Assembly (NCBI RefSeq): GCF_003269295.1
Contig: NZ_QLTT01000001.1
Coordinates: 1,693,635 to 1,757,634, forward strand
Origin: Lentzea atacamensis
GTDB taxonomy: Bacteria; Actinomycetota; Actinomycetes; Mycobacteriales; Pseudonocardiaceae
Length of the DNA: 64,000 bases
Direction of reading: 5' to 3'
The notes under the pieces are model-generated. The model was not told the DNA's origin. It worked only from the letters and a program-made list of their open reading frames with translations, and searched no databases. Position 1 is the first letter of the stretch. The number at the start of each line of letters is the position of its first letter. Positions 24,582 through 35,142 of the stretch are shown here, one piece after another. The translations under genes were made by a program, and so were the position numbers.

Positions 24582-25400
24582 GTGGTCGGGATCGCGATCC
24601 TGTGCGCGGTACTAGCCGCCGGGTGCAGCGCGCTCGGCGCGATGTGGCAGCACGCCGGTGTGCGGGAGCTGACCGATCTGAAGCTGACCTCCGCACACCG
24701 GCTCGTGACGTCACGCCGGTGGGTCTACGGGTTCCTCGTCCTCTTCGCGTGCGCGGTCCTGCAGATCGTCGCGCTCGCGCTGGCGCCGGTCTCGGTGGTG
24801 GCGCCGTTGAACGCGCTGGCCATCCCGATCATCGCGGTGGCACGCGCGCGGAAGTTCAGCGGGCTGCTCGCGGTCGCGGTGCTGGTGGCCACGGCGGGGA
24901 TCGTGGTGTTCGTGTGGATCACGGCGGGCCAGGCGGTGCCGACGGAGGTGTCGGCGAAGGTCGCGCTGCAGGCCGGTCAGCTGGTGGTCGCGGGAGTGCT
25001 CGTCTGCACCGTCGTGGCGACGTTCCAGGCGGGCGCGGTCAGGGCGCTGGCGCTCGCCGTGGGCGCCGGGATCGCCTACGGGCTGGTCGCCGTGCTGGTC
25101 AGGGACGTCACGACCACGCTGCCGCAGATCGAGTGGGTCTCGTTGCTGGGGCTGGTCGTCGCCTTCCTCGCGGGCGCCTGGTTCATCCAGCTCGGGTACG
25201 CCGCCGGGCCGCCCGACCTCGTCGTGGCGGGACAGACCGTCGTCAACCCGATCGTCGCCGCGTGGATCGGCATCAAGCTGCTCGGTGAGGGCGCGGGCAT
25301 GAGCGCGCTCGCCCAGGCCGGCCTCGTGATCAGCGCGATCGCCGCCGTCTCCGGCACCGTCGTGCTGGCGCATTACTACCGTGTCAAAGTGACTGCATGA
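24582..25400 (+). CDS. DMT-superfamily (EamA/NIPA-like) membrane transporter
   Basis: 272 aa from GTG 24582; a longer start at 24561 lacks support. A -10-like TACGAT ends 6 nt before GTG 24582, suggesting a leaderless transcript. About nine hydrophobic helices (VGIAILCAVLAAGCSALGAM, GFLVLFACAVLQIVALALA, SVVAPLNALAIPIIAV and so on) with the two-fold EamA-like repeat, second half AGPPDLVVAGQTVVNPIVAA. Predicted drug/metabolite or Mg-type transporter; substrate unknown. ATGA overlap with the next gene. Confidence 0.78.
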   Translation: MVGIAILCAVLAAGCSALGAMWQHAGVRELTDLKLTSAHRLVTSRRWVYGFLVLFACAVLQIVALALAPVSVVAPLNALAIPIIAVARARKFSGLLAVAVLVATAGIVVFVWITAGQAVPTEVSAKVALQAGQLVVAGVLVCTVVATFQAGAVRALALAVGAGIAYGLVAVLVRDVTTTLPQIEWVSLLGLVVAFLAGAWFIQLGYAAGPPDLVVAGQTVVNPIVAAWIGIKLLGEGAGMSALAQAGLVISAIAAVSGTVVLAHYYRVKVTA

Positions 25401-26086
25401 CTTTCGTCGTCACGGGCGGCAACGGCTCGCTCGGCAGGCACGTCGTCGCCGCTCTGCCCGGTGCCAGGGCGGTGTCCCGCTCCACCGGCACGGATCTGTT
25501 GCGCGGCACGGGTTTGAGCGCACTGCACGCGGACGTCGTGGTGCACTGCGCGACGTCGTTCCGGCGCGAGGTCGACATGACCAAGGCGGTGCTGGCGGCC
25601 AAGCCCGCACACCTGGTCTACATCTCGATCGTCGGCTGCGACCGGGTCCCGCTCCCCTACTACAAGCAGAAGCACGCGGCCGAGCAGCTGATCGCCAACT
25701 CCGGTGTGGCGCACACGATCCTGCGTGCCACGCAGTTCCACTCGTTGCTGCGCCGCATGTTCGACAGCACGTCCAAACTGCCGCTGATGCTTGTGCCGGG
25801 ATTCGCGTTCCAGCCGGTCGACGAGGCCGAGGTCGGCCTGGAACTGGCCACGCTCGCTCAGGCGGCACCGTCGGGACCAGCGCCCGAGATGGGTGGACCG
25901 GAGATCCACGAGGCGATCGACCTCGCCCGGATGTACTTGGCCGCAACGGGAAAGAAGCGCACGCTCGTGCCGTTGAAGGTCCCGGGAGCGACGTACCGCG
26001 CCTACCGTGCAGGAGGGAACCTGACACCCGGCCGCGCGGTCGGCCGGCGGACGTTCGCGGACTACCTCAGCGGTGATGCCGGCTAG
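25397..26086 (+). CDS. NmrA/SDR-like NAD(P)-binding protein
   Basis: 229 aa. Rossmann N-terminus with dinucleotide motif VVTGGNGSLGRHV (TGxxGxxG), then VVVHCATS, VYISIVGCDRVPLPYYKQKH and ILRATQF, the pattern of extended/atypical short-chain dehydrogenases that act as sugar or quinone reductases or redox sensors. The catalytic Tyr-x3-Lys seems retained in PYYKQK. ATGA overlap with the transporter upstream suggests co-expression. The end overlaps the converging N-hydroxylase gene by 4 bp. Confidence 0.82.
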   Translation: MTFVVTGGNGSLGRHVVAALPGARAVSRSTGTDLLRGTGLSALHADVVVHCATSFRREVDMTKAVLAAKPAHLVYISIVGCDRVPLPYYKQKHAAEQLIANSGVAHTILRATQFHSLLRRMFDSTSKLPLMLVPGFAFQPVDEAEVGLELATLAQAAPSGPAPEMGGPEIHEAIDLARMYLAATGKKRTLVPLKVPGATYRAYRAGGNLTPGRAVGRRTFADYLSGDAG

Positions 26087-27336
26087 CGGTGGGCCGCGAG
26101 CTCCGGCACCGGGTTCACCGTCGTCCGCGGCAGGCGCAGGACCGAGTCGAGGATCTCGCCTGCTCGCACAGCGGTGTTCGAGAGCAGCGACGACGTGATG
26201 CCGTGGGTGTGTTCGGTGCCGCCCTGCAGGTAGATCCCGCCGCGGATCTCGTCGTTCGTGACCACCCGGTAGTCGCGGGTGATCTTCAGCCGGCCGTGCT
26301 CGTCGCGCTCGCAGTGGCCGGCGAGATCGCCGAGCAGCCGGACGGGGTTCGCCGGCCGGTACCCGGTCGCGTACACGATGACGTCCGCGTCGAGCGGCAA
26401 CCGCCCGCCGTCCGCGAGCGACTCGATCACACACTTGCCGTCGGGGTTCACGTCGGTGAGCCGCGAGGTGTTGTGCAGCGACAACCTCTGCCTGCCGAGG
26501 ACCTTCTCCCGGTAGACCCGCCGGTAGAGCTCCTCGATCAGGTCCTGGTCGACCACGCTGTAGTTGGTGTTGGCGTGGTAGCCCATGAGCTTCCGCTTGA
26601 CGTCCTCCGGCGCGCGGTAGAACTCGTCGACCGCCGCGGGGTCGAAGATGCGGTTCGCGAACGAGCTGTCGTCGGCGGGGCTGTACCCGTAGCGCGCGAA
26701 GACGCCGTGCACCTCGGCCTCAGGGAAGCGGTCGTGGAAGAACGCCACCGTCTCGGCCGCGCTCTGTCCGGCACCCACGACTACGACGTGCCGCGGGTCC
26801 TCCAGGGTGCCGACCTTGTGCAGCAGGTCCTGGTTGTGCCAGATCCGCTCGCCCGCCTCGATGCCGTCCGGCAGGCTCGCCTCGAGCCCGGTGGCCAGCA
26901 CGACGTTGCGCGTTCGGACCAGCTCCTCGCCGACGGTGATCTCGAACCCGTCGCCGCCGGTGCGGATCCGGGTCATCTCGGCGCCGTACGACACGTGGTG
27001 CGCGACCCGTTCCGCCGCCCACTCGAAGTAGTCGTGGAACTCCTTGCGCAGCGGGAAGAAGTTCTTGCGGTTGACGAAGTCGATCAACCGCCCGCGATCG
27101 CGCAGGTAGCAGAGAAAGCTGAAGCCGCTCGTGGGGTTTCGCAGCGTGACGAGGTCCTTGAGGAACGACACCTGCATGGTGGCGTCCTCCAGCAGCATCC
27201 CCCGGTGCCAGCCGAACCTCGGCTGCCGCTCGAAGAAGCGCGCCCGGACGGGCCGCTCGTGCTCTTCCACCGCGATCGCGAGAGCGAGGTTGGACGGGCC
27301 GAAGCCGATTCCGGCCAGGTCTAACACCGGGTTCAT
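26083..27336 (-). CDS. L-ornithine/L-lysine N-monooxygenase (siderophore N-hydroxylase)
   Basis: 417 aa. FAD motif GIGFGPSNLA (9-18), substrate/cofactor run MLLEDATMQVSFLKDLVTLR, NADPH motif VVVGAGQSAAE, ATGYR near the C-terminus, and EHTHGITSSLLSNTAVRAGE typical of SidA/PvdA/IucD. It adds a hydroxyl to the side-chain amine of ornithine or lysine to build hydroxamate siderophores. An iron box lies 50 bp upstream, so expression should rise under iron starvation. No synthetase, transporter or formyl/acyltransferase partner is in the window; its assembly line must be elsewhere. Confidence 0.92.
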   Translation of the reverse strand: MNPVLDLAGIGFGPSNLALAIAVEEHERPVRARFFERQPRFGWHRGMLLEDATMQVSFLKDLVTLRNPTSGFSFLCYLRDRGRLIDFVNRKNFFPLRKEFHDYFEWAAERVAHHVSYGAEMTRIRTGGDGFEITVGEELVRTRNVVLATGLEASLPDGIEAGERIWHNQDLLHKVGTLEDPRHVVVVGAGQSAAETVAFFHDRFPEAEVHGVFARYGYSPADDSSFANRIFDPAAVDEFYRAPEDVKRKLMGYHANTNYSVVDQDLIEELYRRVYREKVLGRQRLSLHNTSRLTDVNPDGKCVIESLADGGRLPLDADVIVYATGYRPANPVRLLGDLAGHCERDEHGRLKITRDYRVVTNDEIRGGIYLQGGTEHTHGITSSLLSNTAVRAGEILDSVLRLPRTTVNPVPELAAHR

Positions 27337-27386
27337 CGCGGTCCTCTCGTGGCACCCCTGAGCATCCTAAAGCGACCCTAACTTAA

Positions 27387-27402
27387 CTAAGGCATACCTT
27401 AG
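27387..27402. promoter_or_regulatory. DtxR/IdeR-type iron box
   Basis: CTAAGGCATACCTTAG is a palindrome with a 4-bp CATA core, flanked by TTAA and CTAG, close to the DtxR/IdeR/DmdR consensus (TTAGGTTAGGCTAACCTAA). It is 50 bp upstream of the N-monooxygenase start. Confidence 0.85.
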
Positions 27403-27453
27403 CTAGTACATTCGGACGTGATCTACGCCGCTGGCGGGTGACTCGACCGGAGC

Positions 27454-28053
27454 TCAACTGACGACGAGGCGCGCGGTGGCGAGCAGTGCGCTCGCGGTCA
27501 GGCCGAACATGGCGTGGAAGCTGTCGCTGAAGTGACTCGGGGAGACGAACCCGGCCTCGGCGGACGCCCTGGTCAGGTCCGCACCCCTGCTGACGGCGGC
27601 CGCGACGTGCCGCATCCGCACCCACAACCGGCAGCGGCGGAAACTCGTGCCCGTGCTGAGCGGGAAGAGGTGCAGGAACCTCGACGTCGACAGGCCGATC
27701 GCGGCGGCGACCCGCGCGGCGCTCTGCCCGGGGTCTGACCGCAGGAGGCCGGTCGCGGTGCGGATCCGGTCGTCGGCGGTGTCCGCGAGGCCCGGTTCGA
27801 AGTAGAGGAAGAGCATCCGTCCGTCCGCGATGACCTGATGCGTCGTGCGCGCGGGGATGAGGGCGCCGCGGACACGGCGCTCGCCCGTGCCGCCGGTGCG
27901 GAGGGTGAACGGGGCGTCGACGCCGTAGGCGAAGCAGTCCACGGAGCCGGAGTGGGCGTCCAGCTTCAGCGACGGACCGAGGTAGGCGGCTTGGCCGAAC
28001 CCGACCCAGATCGTCGCCCGGCAGCACGTTTCCGGAAGCGCGTCCTCCTCCAC
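27454..28053 (-). CDS. AraC-family transcriptional regulator
   Basis: 199 aa from GTG 28053. N-terminal sensing part (about 1-105: ATIWVGFGQAAYLGPSLKLD, RRVRGALIPARTTHQVIADG) and C-terminal double HTH (about 115-195: VAAAIGLSTSRFLHLF; LTRASAEAGFVSPSHFSDSF, FGLTASAL). The second helix-turn-helix with the F.S.SHFS.F pattern is diagnostic. The recognition region is somewhat degenerate. It is divergent from the DUF4345 gene with only 7 bp between the start codons I chose. Confidence 0.84.
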   Translation of the reverse strand: MEEDALPETCCRATIWVGFGQAAYLGPSLKLDAHSGSVDCFAYGVDAPFTLRTGGTGERRVRGALIPARTTHQVIADGRMLFLYFEPGLADTADDRIRTATGLLRSDPGQSAARVAAAIGLSTSRFLHLFPLSTGTSFRRCRLWVRMRHVAAAVSRGADLTRASAEAGFVSPSHFSDSFHAMFGLTASALLATARLVVS

Positions 28054-28060
28054 GCCACCG

Positions 28061-28409
28061 ATGATCCCACCCGTGCAGACAGCGATCATCGTCATCACCG
28101 CGATGTTCTTCCTCGGCATGGGCGTCTACGCGCTCGCCGCCCCGCCGTTCCGCATCGTCGCGGACACAGCGGAGAGCCGGTCCGAGATCCGCGCGGTCTA
28201 CGGCGGGTTCGGCATCACAGTCGCCGCGGTGCTGACCGCCGCGGCACTCGACGCCGGCGGCACCCGGACCGGCGCGGTCGTCACCGTCGGCGGGGCACTG
28301 GCGGGGATGGCCCTGGGCCGCCTGGTCTCCCGGCTCGCCGACAGGGCCGCGCCGTTCTACCCGATCTGGTTCTGCTTCTGGGTGGAGACCGTGACCGCCG
28401 CGCTGCTGT

Positions 28410-28429
<20 letters not shown>
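28061..28429 (+). CDS. DUF4345 small membrane protein
   Basis: 122 aa with four hydrophobic helices (TAIIVITAMFFLGMGVYALA, AVYGGFGITVAAVLTAAAL, GAVVTVGGALAGMALGRLV, WFCFWVETVTAALLF). The RAVYGGF motif is typical of DUF4345. Role unknown. Start could also be GTG 28073. The divergent AraC regulator is the likely controller. The 3' end overlaps the beta-glucosidase gene by 20 bp. Confidence 0.75.
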
Positions 28430-29727
<1,298 letters not shown>

Positions 29728-29735
<8 letters not shown>

Positions 29736-30684
29736 GCGCTTCCTCCAACCAGCACGCCACGCGCCGGCGCACCTCGACGGAATCCAGCGACGGCATCCGC
29801 TCACCGCACACGTCCATCGCGTGCGGGCAACGCGGGTGGAACGGGCAGCCCGCCGGCATCGAGCGGAGATCCGGCGGCGAACCGGGGATGCCGCGCAGCT
29901 CCCGGCGAGGACCGCGCAACGCCGGGAAGGAGCCCAGCAGGCCCTGGCTGTACGGGTGCTTGGCGGCGCGGTAGATCTCCGCCGCGGGAGCCTCCTCCAC
30001 GACGCGGCCGCCGTACATGATCGCGATGCGGTCGGAGAACTCGACCAGCAGCGAGATGTCGTGGGTGATGAAGACGATCGAGAAGCCGAGCGTCTCGCGC
30101 AGCCGCATCATCTGGCCGAGGATCTGCCGCTGCACCACCACGTCCAGCGCCGTGGTGGGCTCGTCCATGATCACGATCTCGGGTTCCAGCGCGAGCGCCA
30201 TCGCGATCATCACGCGCTGCCGCATGCCGCCGGAGAGCTGGTGCGGGTACGCCGTCAGCCGGTCGACCGGGATGCCCACCAGCGACAGCAGCTCGCGGCC
30301 ACGAGCAGCCCGTTCCTGCCGGGTCATCGCCGGTCGGTGGGTGCGCAGCACGTCGTCGATCTGCGTGCCGACCGAGATCACCGGGTTGAGGGCGTTCATC
30401 GCGCCCTGGAACACGATCGCGATCTCGTTCCAGCGCAGCACCTGCAGCTGCTTCTCGGTCAGCGTCAGCAGGTCCTGCCCCTTGAACAGCACCTCGCCGG
30501 ACGGCACCCGTCCGGGCGGCTGCAGCAGGCGGGTCGCCGCGTAGGCCAGAGTGGACTTGCCGCTGCCGCTCTCCCCCGCCAGGCCGAGAACCTCCCCGGC
30601 CCGCAGCGACAGCGAGACGTTGTGCACGGCTCGCAGCGAGCCGTAGTCCACCGAGAGATCGCGGATCTCCAGCACCGGGCTCAT
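29728..30684 (-). CDS. Opp/Dpp-type ABC ATPase (DppD-like)
   Basis: 318 aa from ATG 30684 (ATGA overlap with the permease stop). Walker [11 protein letters not shown]-loop IVFQGAMNALNPV, signature LSGGMRQR, Walker B IVIMDEPTTALD, and the C-terminal oligopeptide-family Cys cluster (CPFHPRCPHAMDVC). The Cys-rich tail marks the Opp/Dpp class. In this operon it pairs with the second ATPase to drive uptake of, most likely, beta-glucosides. Confidence 0.94.
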
Positions 30685-31499
30685 GCGCGCACCTTCCGCA
30701 GCCGGGGATTCGCGTACTCGTCGATCCCGAAGTTGATCAGTGCCAGTGCCGTGCCGAGCAGCGCGATGCACAGCCCGGCGGGTACGAACCACCACCACGC
30801 GCCCTGACCGAGCGCCTGGTTGCTCTGCGCCCAGAACAGGATCGTTCCCCAGTTCCAGGTCGACAGCGACACGACACCGACGAAGGACAGCGTGATCTGC
30901 AGCATCACCGCGAAGATCACCGTGCCGACGAACCCGGACGCGATCACCGCCGTCAGGTTCGGCAGCACCTCGAACACGATGATGCGCCAGGTGCGCTCAC
31001 CGGACGCCCGTGCCGCCTCCACGAAGTCGCGGCGCCGCAACGACATCGTCTGCGCCCGCAGCACCCTGGCACCCCACGCCCACGCGGTCAGCGAGATCAC
31101 CGCCGCGATCAGCACGGTGTCCGCCGACGGCAGCATCGACGCCACGATGATGATCAACGGCAAGGCCGGGATGACCAGGAAGACGTTGGACAGCATGGAC
31201 AACGCCTCGTCGGCCGCGCCACCGAGGAACCCGGCGGTCACCCCGACCAGGATCGACAGGAAGGTCGCGAGCACACCGCACACGAGCCCGACGACCATCA
31301 CTCCCCTGGTGCCCACGAGCACCTGCGAGAAGATGTCCTGCCCGGTCATCGTCGTGCCGAACCAGTGCGCGCCGGACGGTGGCGACAGCAGGTCGTCGCC
31401 CATCTCGGACGGGTCGTAGGGCGCGACCCACTCGCCGATCACCGCGATGATCGTGAAGAAGGCCACGATCCCCAGGCCCAGCTTGGTCTTGAAGTTCAT
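30681..31499 (-). CDS. Opp/Dpp-type ABC permease (DppC-like)
   Basis: 272 aa, about six transmembrane helices; N-terminal helix (LGLGIVAFFTIIAVIGEWVA), the DppC-specific PPSGAHWFGTTMTGQDIFSQVL before helix 2, and the EAA-type loop VEAARASGERTWRIIVFEVLPN that contacts the ATPase. Seven bp separate its start from the DppB-like stop. Part of the beta-glucoside operon. Confidence 0.93.
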   Translation of the reverse strand: MNFKTKLGLGIVAFFTIIAVIGEWVAPYDPSEMGDDLLSPPSGAHWFGTTMTGQDIFSQVLVGTRGVMVVGLVCGVLATFLSILVGVTAGFLGGAADEALSMLSNVFLVIPALPLIIIVASMLPSADTVLIAAVISLTAWAWGARVLRAQTMSLRRRDFVEAARASGERTWRIIVFEVLPNLTAVIASGFVGTVIFAVMLQITLSFVGVVSLSTWNWGTILFWAQSNQALGQGAWWWFVPAGLCIALLGTALALINFGIDEYANPRLRKVRA

Positions 31500-31506
31500 C
31501 GCGGAG

Positions 31507-32487
31507 TCAGCCCTCCCGCCGGGTGCGCGGGTCGAGCAGCAGGTAGCCGACGTCCGCGAGCAGGTTCGCCACCAGCACCGCCAGTGTGATCACCAGGAAC
31601 ACCCCCTGCATCAGCGGGTAGTCCTTCGCGCCGATGCCCTGGAAGAGCACGTAACCCAGGCCCGGGTACGAGAACACCATCTCCACCAGCAGCGCGCCAC
31701 CGACGATGAAGCCCAGCGACAACGCGAAACCCGAGATCGAGGGCAGCACGGCGTTGCGCGCGGCGTAGGCGAACATGATCCGCCGCTGCGACAGGCCCTT
31801 GGCCCGCGCGACCAGCACGTAGTCCTCCGCCGTGACGGTCACCATCATGTTGCGCATGCCCAGGATCCAGCCGGCCACCGAGCTCACGACGATCGTGATG
31901 CCCGGCAGCACGGCGTGTTCCAGGACGCTGCCCGCGAACTCCCAGGAGAACTCCGGCACCAGCCCCGCCGCGTACCCGCCGGACGCAGGGAACAGCGGGA
32001 ACGTCACGGAGAACACCGAGATCGCGATCAGCCCGAGCCAGAAGTACGGGATCGACGACAGGAACGTCGTCACCGGGATCAGCGTGTCCATCCACGAACC
32101 GCGCTTCCACCCCGCGTAGACACCCATGAGCGTGCCCAGCAGGAACGCGATGACGGTCGTGACGCCGACCAGGCCGAGCGTCCACGGCAGCGACTGCGAC
32201 AGCACGTCGGCGACCGGCGTGGGGAAGAACGTGAACGACAACCCGAGGTCACCGCGCAGCAGCGTGCCCCAGTAGTCGACGTACTGCTCCCACAACGACT
32301 TCTTCTCGTCCAGCCCGAACAGGATGTAGAGCGACGCCATCGCGTCGCTGTTCAGCCGCCCGCCGAGCTTGGTGATCATCGCCTGCACCGGGTCACCCGG
32401 CAGCAGGCGCGGCAGCAGGAAGTTCGCCGTGATCGCCGCCCACAGCGTGATCAGGTAGAACAACCCGCGGCGCAACAGAAAGGTCAT
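31507..32487 (-). CDS. Opp/Dpp-type ABC permease (DppB-like)
   Basis: 326 aa from ATG 32487 (ATGA overlap with the upstream ATPase). DppB features: N-terminal [47 protein letters not shown], several membrane helices, and EAA loop [19 protein letters not shown], ending [10 protein letters not shown]. Works with the DppC-like protein as the channel of the family-5 binding-protein system. Confidence 0.93.
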   Translation of the reverse strand: MTFLLRRGLFYLITLWAAITANFLLPRLLPGDPVQAMITKLGGRLNSDAMASLYILFGLDEKKSLWEQYVDYWGTLLRGDLGLSFTFFPTPVADVLSQSLPWTLGLVGVTTVIAFLLGTLMGVYAGWKRGSWMDTLIPVTTFLSSIPYFWLGLIAISVFSVTFPLFPASGGYAAGLVPEFSWEFAGSVLEHAVLPGITIVVSSVAGWILGMRNMMVTVTAEDYVLVARAKGLSQRRIMFAYAARNAVLPSISGFALSLGFIVGGALLVEMVFSYPGLGYVLFQGIGAKDYPLMQGVFLVITLAVLVANLLADVGYLLLDPRTRREG

Positions 32488-33395
32488 GCCGCTGCCCCCG
32501 CTGTCTCCACGTAGAGCCAGCACGCCGCCCAGTGGCCGGCCCCGACGTCCGAGCGCGGTGGCGCGTCGATCCAGCACCGCGCCTGGACCTTCGGGCAGCG
32601 TGCCGCGAACTGACAGCCCGCCGACACCGCGGCGGCCTCCTCGGCGGGTGCGTCCAGCGCGACCACCGACCGTTCCGGATCAGGTGCGGACTCGATCAGC
32701 AGCTGCGTGTACGGGTGCGCGGGCTGCTGCGTCACGGACTCGCTGTCGCCGCCCTCGACGATCTGGCCGCCGTACATCACGAACGTCTCGTCGGCGAAGT
32801 ACCGCGCCGACGCGATGTCGTGCGTGATGTAGAGAACCGCGAGCTTGAGGCGTTCCTTCAAGTCCAGCAACAGGTTGAGCACGCCGAGCCGGATCGAGAC
32901 GTCCAGCATGGACACCGGCTCGTCGGCGAGCAGCACCTCGGGGTGGGCCGCAAGCGCTCGCGCGATGGCGACGCGCTGCCGTTGGCCACCGGAGAGCTCG
33001 TGCGGGTAACGCGAGAGGAAGTCGGCGGGCAGCTGCACCCGCTCCATGAGCTCCTCCGGCGTCTCCTGCCGCTTGTGGATCTTCAGCGGCCGGGTCAGGT
33101 GGTAGCGGATCGTGTGGATCGGGTTGAGCGATGCGAACGGGTCCTGGAACACCATCTGGACCTTGCGCCGGTACTCCCGGACCCGTCGCACCTTCCTGCC
33201 GTCCAGCAGGATCTCCCCCTCGGTGGGCTCCACCAGTCGCGCCAGCAGCTTCGCCACCGTCGACTTGCCCGATCCCGACTCGCCGACGAGGGCGGTCACG
33301 CGCCCGCGGCGCAGGACGAGGGAGACGTCCTGCACCGCGCGCACGCGCTTGTAGGTCTTGACCAGACCCTCAGCTTCCAGCACGACTTCGTTCAT
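32484..33395 (-). CDS. Opp/Dpp-type ABC ATPase (DppF-like)
   Basis: 303 aa from ATG 33395, overlapping the binding-protein stop by one base; a longer frame to 33806 runs into that gene and is rejected. Walker [11 protein letters not shown]-loop [13 protein letters not shown], signature LSGGQRQR, Walker [14 protein letters not shown]-terminal Cys run ([14 protein letters not shown]). The gene sits between binding protein and permeases, so the two ATPases flank the permease pair. Confidence 0.94.
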   Translation of the reverse strand: MNEVVLEAEGLVKTYKRVRAVQDVSLVLRRGRVTALVGESGSGKSTVAKLLARLVEPTEGEILLDGRKVRRVREYRRKVQMVFQDPFASLNPIHTIRYHLTRPLKIHKRQETPEELMERVQLPADFLSRYPHELSGGQRQRVAIARALAAHPEVLLADEPVSMLDVSIRLGVLNLLLDLKERLKLAVLYITHDIASARYFADETFVMYGGQIVEGGDSESVTQQPAHPYTQLLIESAPDPERSVVALDAPAEEAAAVSAGCQFAARCPKVQARCWIDAPPRSDVGAGHWAACWLYVETAGAAA

Positions 33396-35035
33396 CAGGC
33401 GGCCGGCTTCAGCTTCATGACGATCTGCAGGGCGTTCGGCAAGGTGGCCTGCGGCGGACCGTACGGGTCCTCCTCGGAAGGCCAGCCGACCCAGCTCTTC
33501 GTGCTGTACTCGGCACCGATCGGACCCGCGGAGGTCGGGATCATCGGCACCTGTTCCACCATGATCTTCTGCAGCACGGCGAGGCTCTTGGCCCGCGTCG
33601 CGTCGTCGGCGGCGTTCGCGTACTCCGCGAGCGCGGCCGTGGCCTCCGGGTTGTTGTAACGCCCGAAGTTCACCGCGGCGGTCTGCCCGATCGGCTTGAT
33701 CTCCGCGCCGTCCATGATGTTCTGGTACATCTCGTACGGCGTGGCACCGGTGTTGGTCCAGCGCAGCGAGCCCTGGAAGGCGCCGTTCGCGAAGTCGGTC
33801 GTCCACGCGTCCGCGGTCTGCGTGCGCACGGTCGCCTCGATGCCGATCTTCTTCAGGTCACCCTTGATGATGTCCAGCACCGTCAGGTAGTCCGACCAGC
33901 CGGACGGGTTGGTCAGCTCGATCGTCACCGGCTTGCCACCGGGTGCCCTGAGCACGCCACCGTCCAAAGTGAACCCGGCGGCGGTCAGCTTCTGCTTCGC
34001 CTTGTCGACGTTGACCTCGAACCGCGCGGACTTGTACTCCGGCGCGAGGAACGACTCACCGGCGGGCAACGGCATTCCGGTGGGCGACTCGAGCTTCGGG
34101 AAAAGGCGCGCCTCACCGCGGACGAAGATCGCCTCGCGATCGATCACGTCGCTCATCGCCGAGCGCAGCGCGGCGTTGTCGAACGGCGCGACCGTGGTGT
34201 TCAGCCACAGGCCGTGGATGCCGAGCCCCGCGGGGAACCACAGCTTGTGGTTCTTCGGGTCCTTGTCGACGTAGAGCTTCTGGTAGTCGGGGATGAAGAC
34301 GTACGACCACTGGCTCGCGCCCGACGCCAGCGCGGTGGTCTGCGCGGTGTTGTCGTTGTACGAGGTGTACTGGATCTCCGGCACCTTGGGCAGTTCCTGC
34401 CAGTACTCGGCGCGCCTGGTGACCGTCACGGTCTGCGAGGTGAACGACTTCACCTGGTACGGGCCGGTGCCGACCGGGTTCGGGTTCGTGTAGGTCGTCG
34501 GGTCGGCGACGGTGCTCCAGACGTGCTGGGGCACGATCATCGCGCTGATGACCTTGTTGCGGTTCACGAACTGCGGCGAGGCGAACGTGACCTCGACCTT
34601 GCCGTCCGGCGTCGCCGCCGCGGTCTCGACCTTGAGCGAGTCGCGGTTGTTGAGCGCCGGCCACTTCTTCAGGATCTCGTACGAGAAGGCGACGTCAGCG
34701 GCGGTGAGCGGCTTGCCGTCGGACCACTTCACGTTCTCCCGGATCGTGAAGGTGACCTTCCTGTAGTTGTCCGCCCAGTCCCACTTGGTCGCGAGCCACG
34801 GCACGGGATCCTGGGCCGGCCGCGTGTTGTTCACGAACGCGAGCGGCTCGTAGATCACGTACCGGTAGCCGAGCGAACCCGCTGCCGACGTGGGCAGGAA
34901 CGGGTTGTGGTTCTCGGTCAGCGGCCCGTTGGGCATGCCCACGGTCAGCACGCCGGAGGCCTTGGTGGCGCCACCGGAGGAGCAACCTGTCGCCGCGAGC
35001 GCCAGTGCCAACGCGGCGATGATTGTTCTGCGCAT
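33395..35035 (-). CDS. Family-5 extracellular solute-binding lipoprotein (likely beta-glucoside-specific)
   Basis: 546 aa from ATG 35035 (GGGAG about 8 nt upstream; GTG 35053 is an alternative). Lipobox ATGC near residue 17. Family-5 features: [19 protein letters not shown], [37 protein letters not shown], and a C-terminal [20 protein letters not shown]. Though the family is named for peptides, members in several bacteria and archaea bind cello- and gluco-oligosaccharides; the GH1 gene in the operon and the upstream LacI-type operator favour that here. Confidence 0.93.
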   Translation of the reverse strand: MRRTIIAALALALAATGCSSGGATKASGVLTVGMPNGPLTENHNPFLPTSAAGSLGYRYVIYEPLAFVNNTRPAQDPVPWLATKWDWADNYRKVTFTIRENVKWSDGKPLTAADVAFSYEILKKWPALNNRDSLKVETAAATPDGKVEVTFASPQFVNRNKVISAMIVPQHVWSTVADPTTYTNPNPVGTGPYQVKSFTSQTVTVTRRAEYWQELPKVPEIQYTSYNDNTAQTTALASGASQWSYVFIPDYQKLYVDKDPKNHKLWFPAGLGIHGLWLNTTVAPFDNAALRSAMSDVIDREAIFVRGEARLFPKLESPTGMPLPAGESFLAPEYKSARFEVNVDKAKQKLTAAGFTLDGGVLRAPGGKPVTIELTNPSGWSDYLTVLDIIKGDLKKIGIEATVRTQTADAWTTDFANGAFQGSLRWTNTGATPYEMYQNIMDGAEIKPIGQTAAVNFGRYNNPEATAALAEYANAADDATRAKSLAVLQKIMVEQVPMIPTSAGPIGAEYSTKSWVGWPSEEDPYGPPQATLPNALQIVMKLKPAA

Positions 35036-35059
35036 GGGGGAGTCTCCCGACACGACGGC

Positions 35060-35081
35060 GCATGAGAGCGCTCTCTCATGC
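35060..35081 (-). promoter_or_regulatory. LacI-type operator of the beta-glucoside transport operon
   Basis: TGAGAGCGCTCTCT (35063-35076) sits in a wider repeat-rich stretch with ATGAGAG and CTCTCAT at its flanks, 25 bp upstream of the binding-protein start. The 12-bp core GAGAGCGCTCTC (35064-35075) is identical to that at 21282-21293. Confidence 0.8.
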
Positions 35082-35093
35082 GTACGGCGAACT

Positions 35094-35120
35094 CGCCAGA
35101 CGGCGTGCGGCCGTCTGGCG
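35094..35120. terminator. GC-rich hairpin between LacI gene and transport operon
   Basis: Eleven-bp perfect stem CGCCAGACGGC / GCCGTCTGGCG with loop GTGCG, 23 bp after the LacI stop codon and upstream of the transport operon's operator. There is no T-tract. It probably insulates the two transcripts. Confidence 0.55.
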
Positions 35121-35142
35121 CGGTTCGTTCAGTTGTGGTGGG

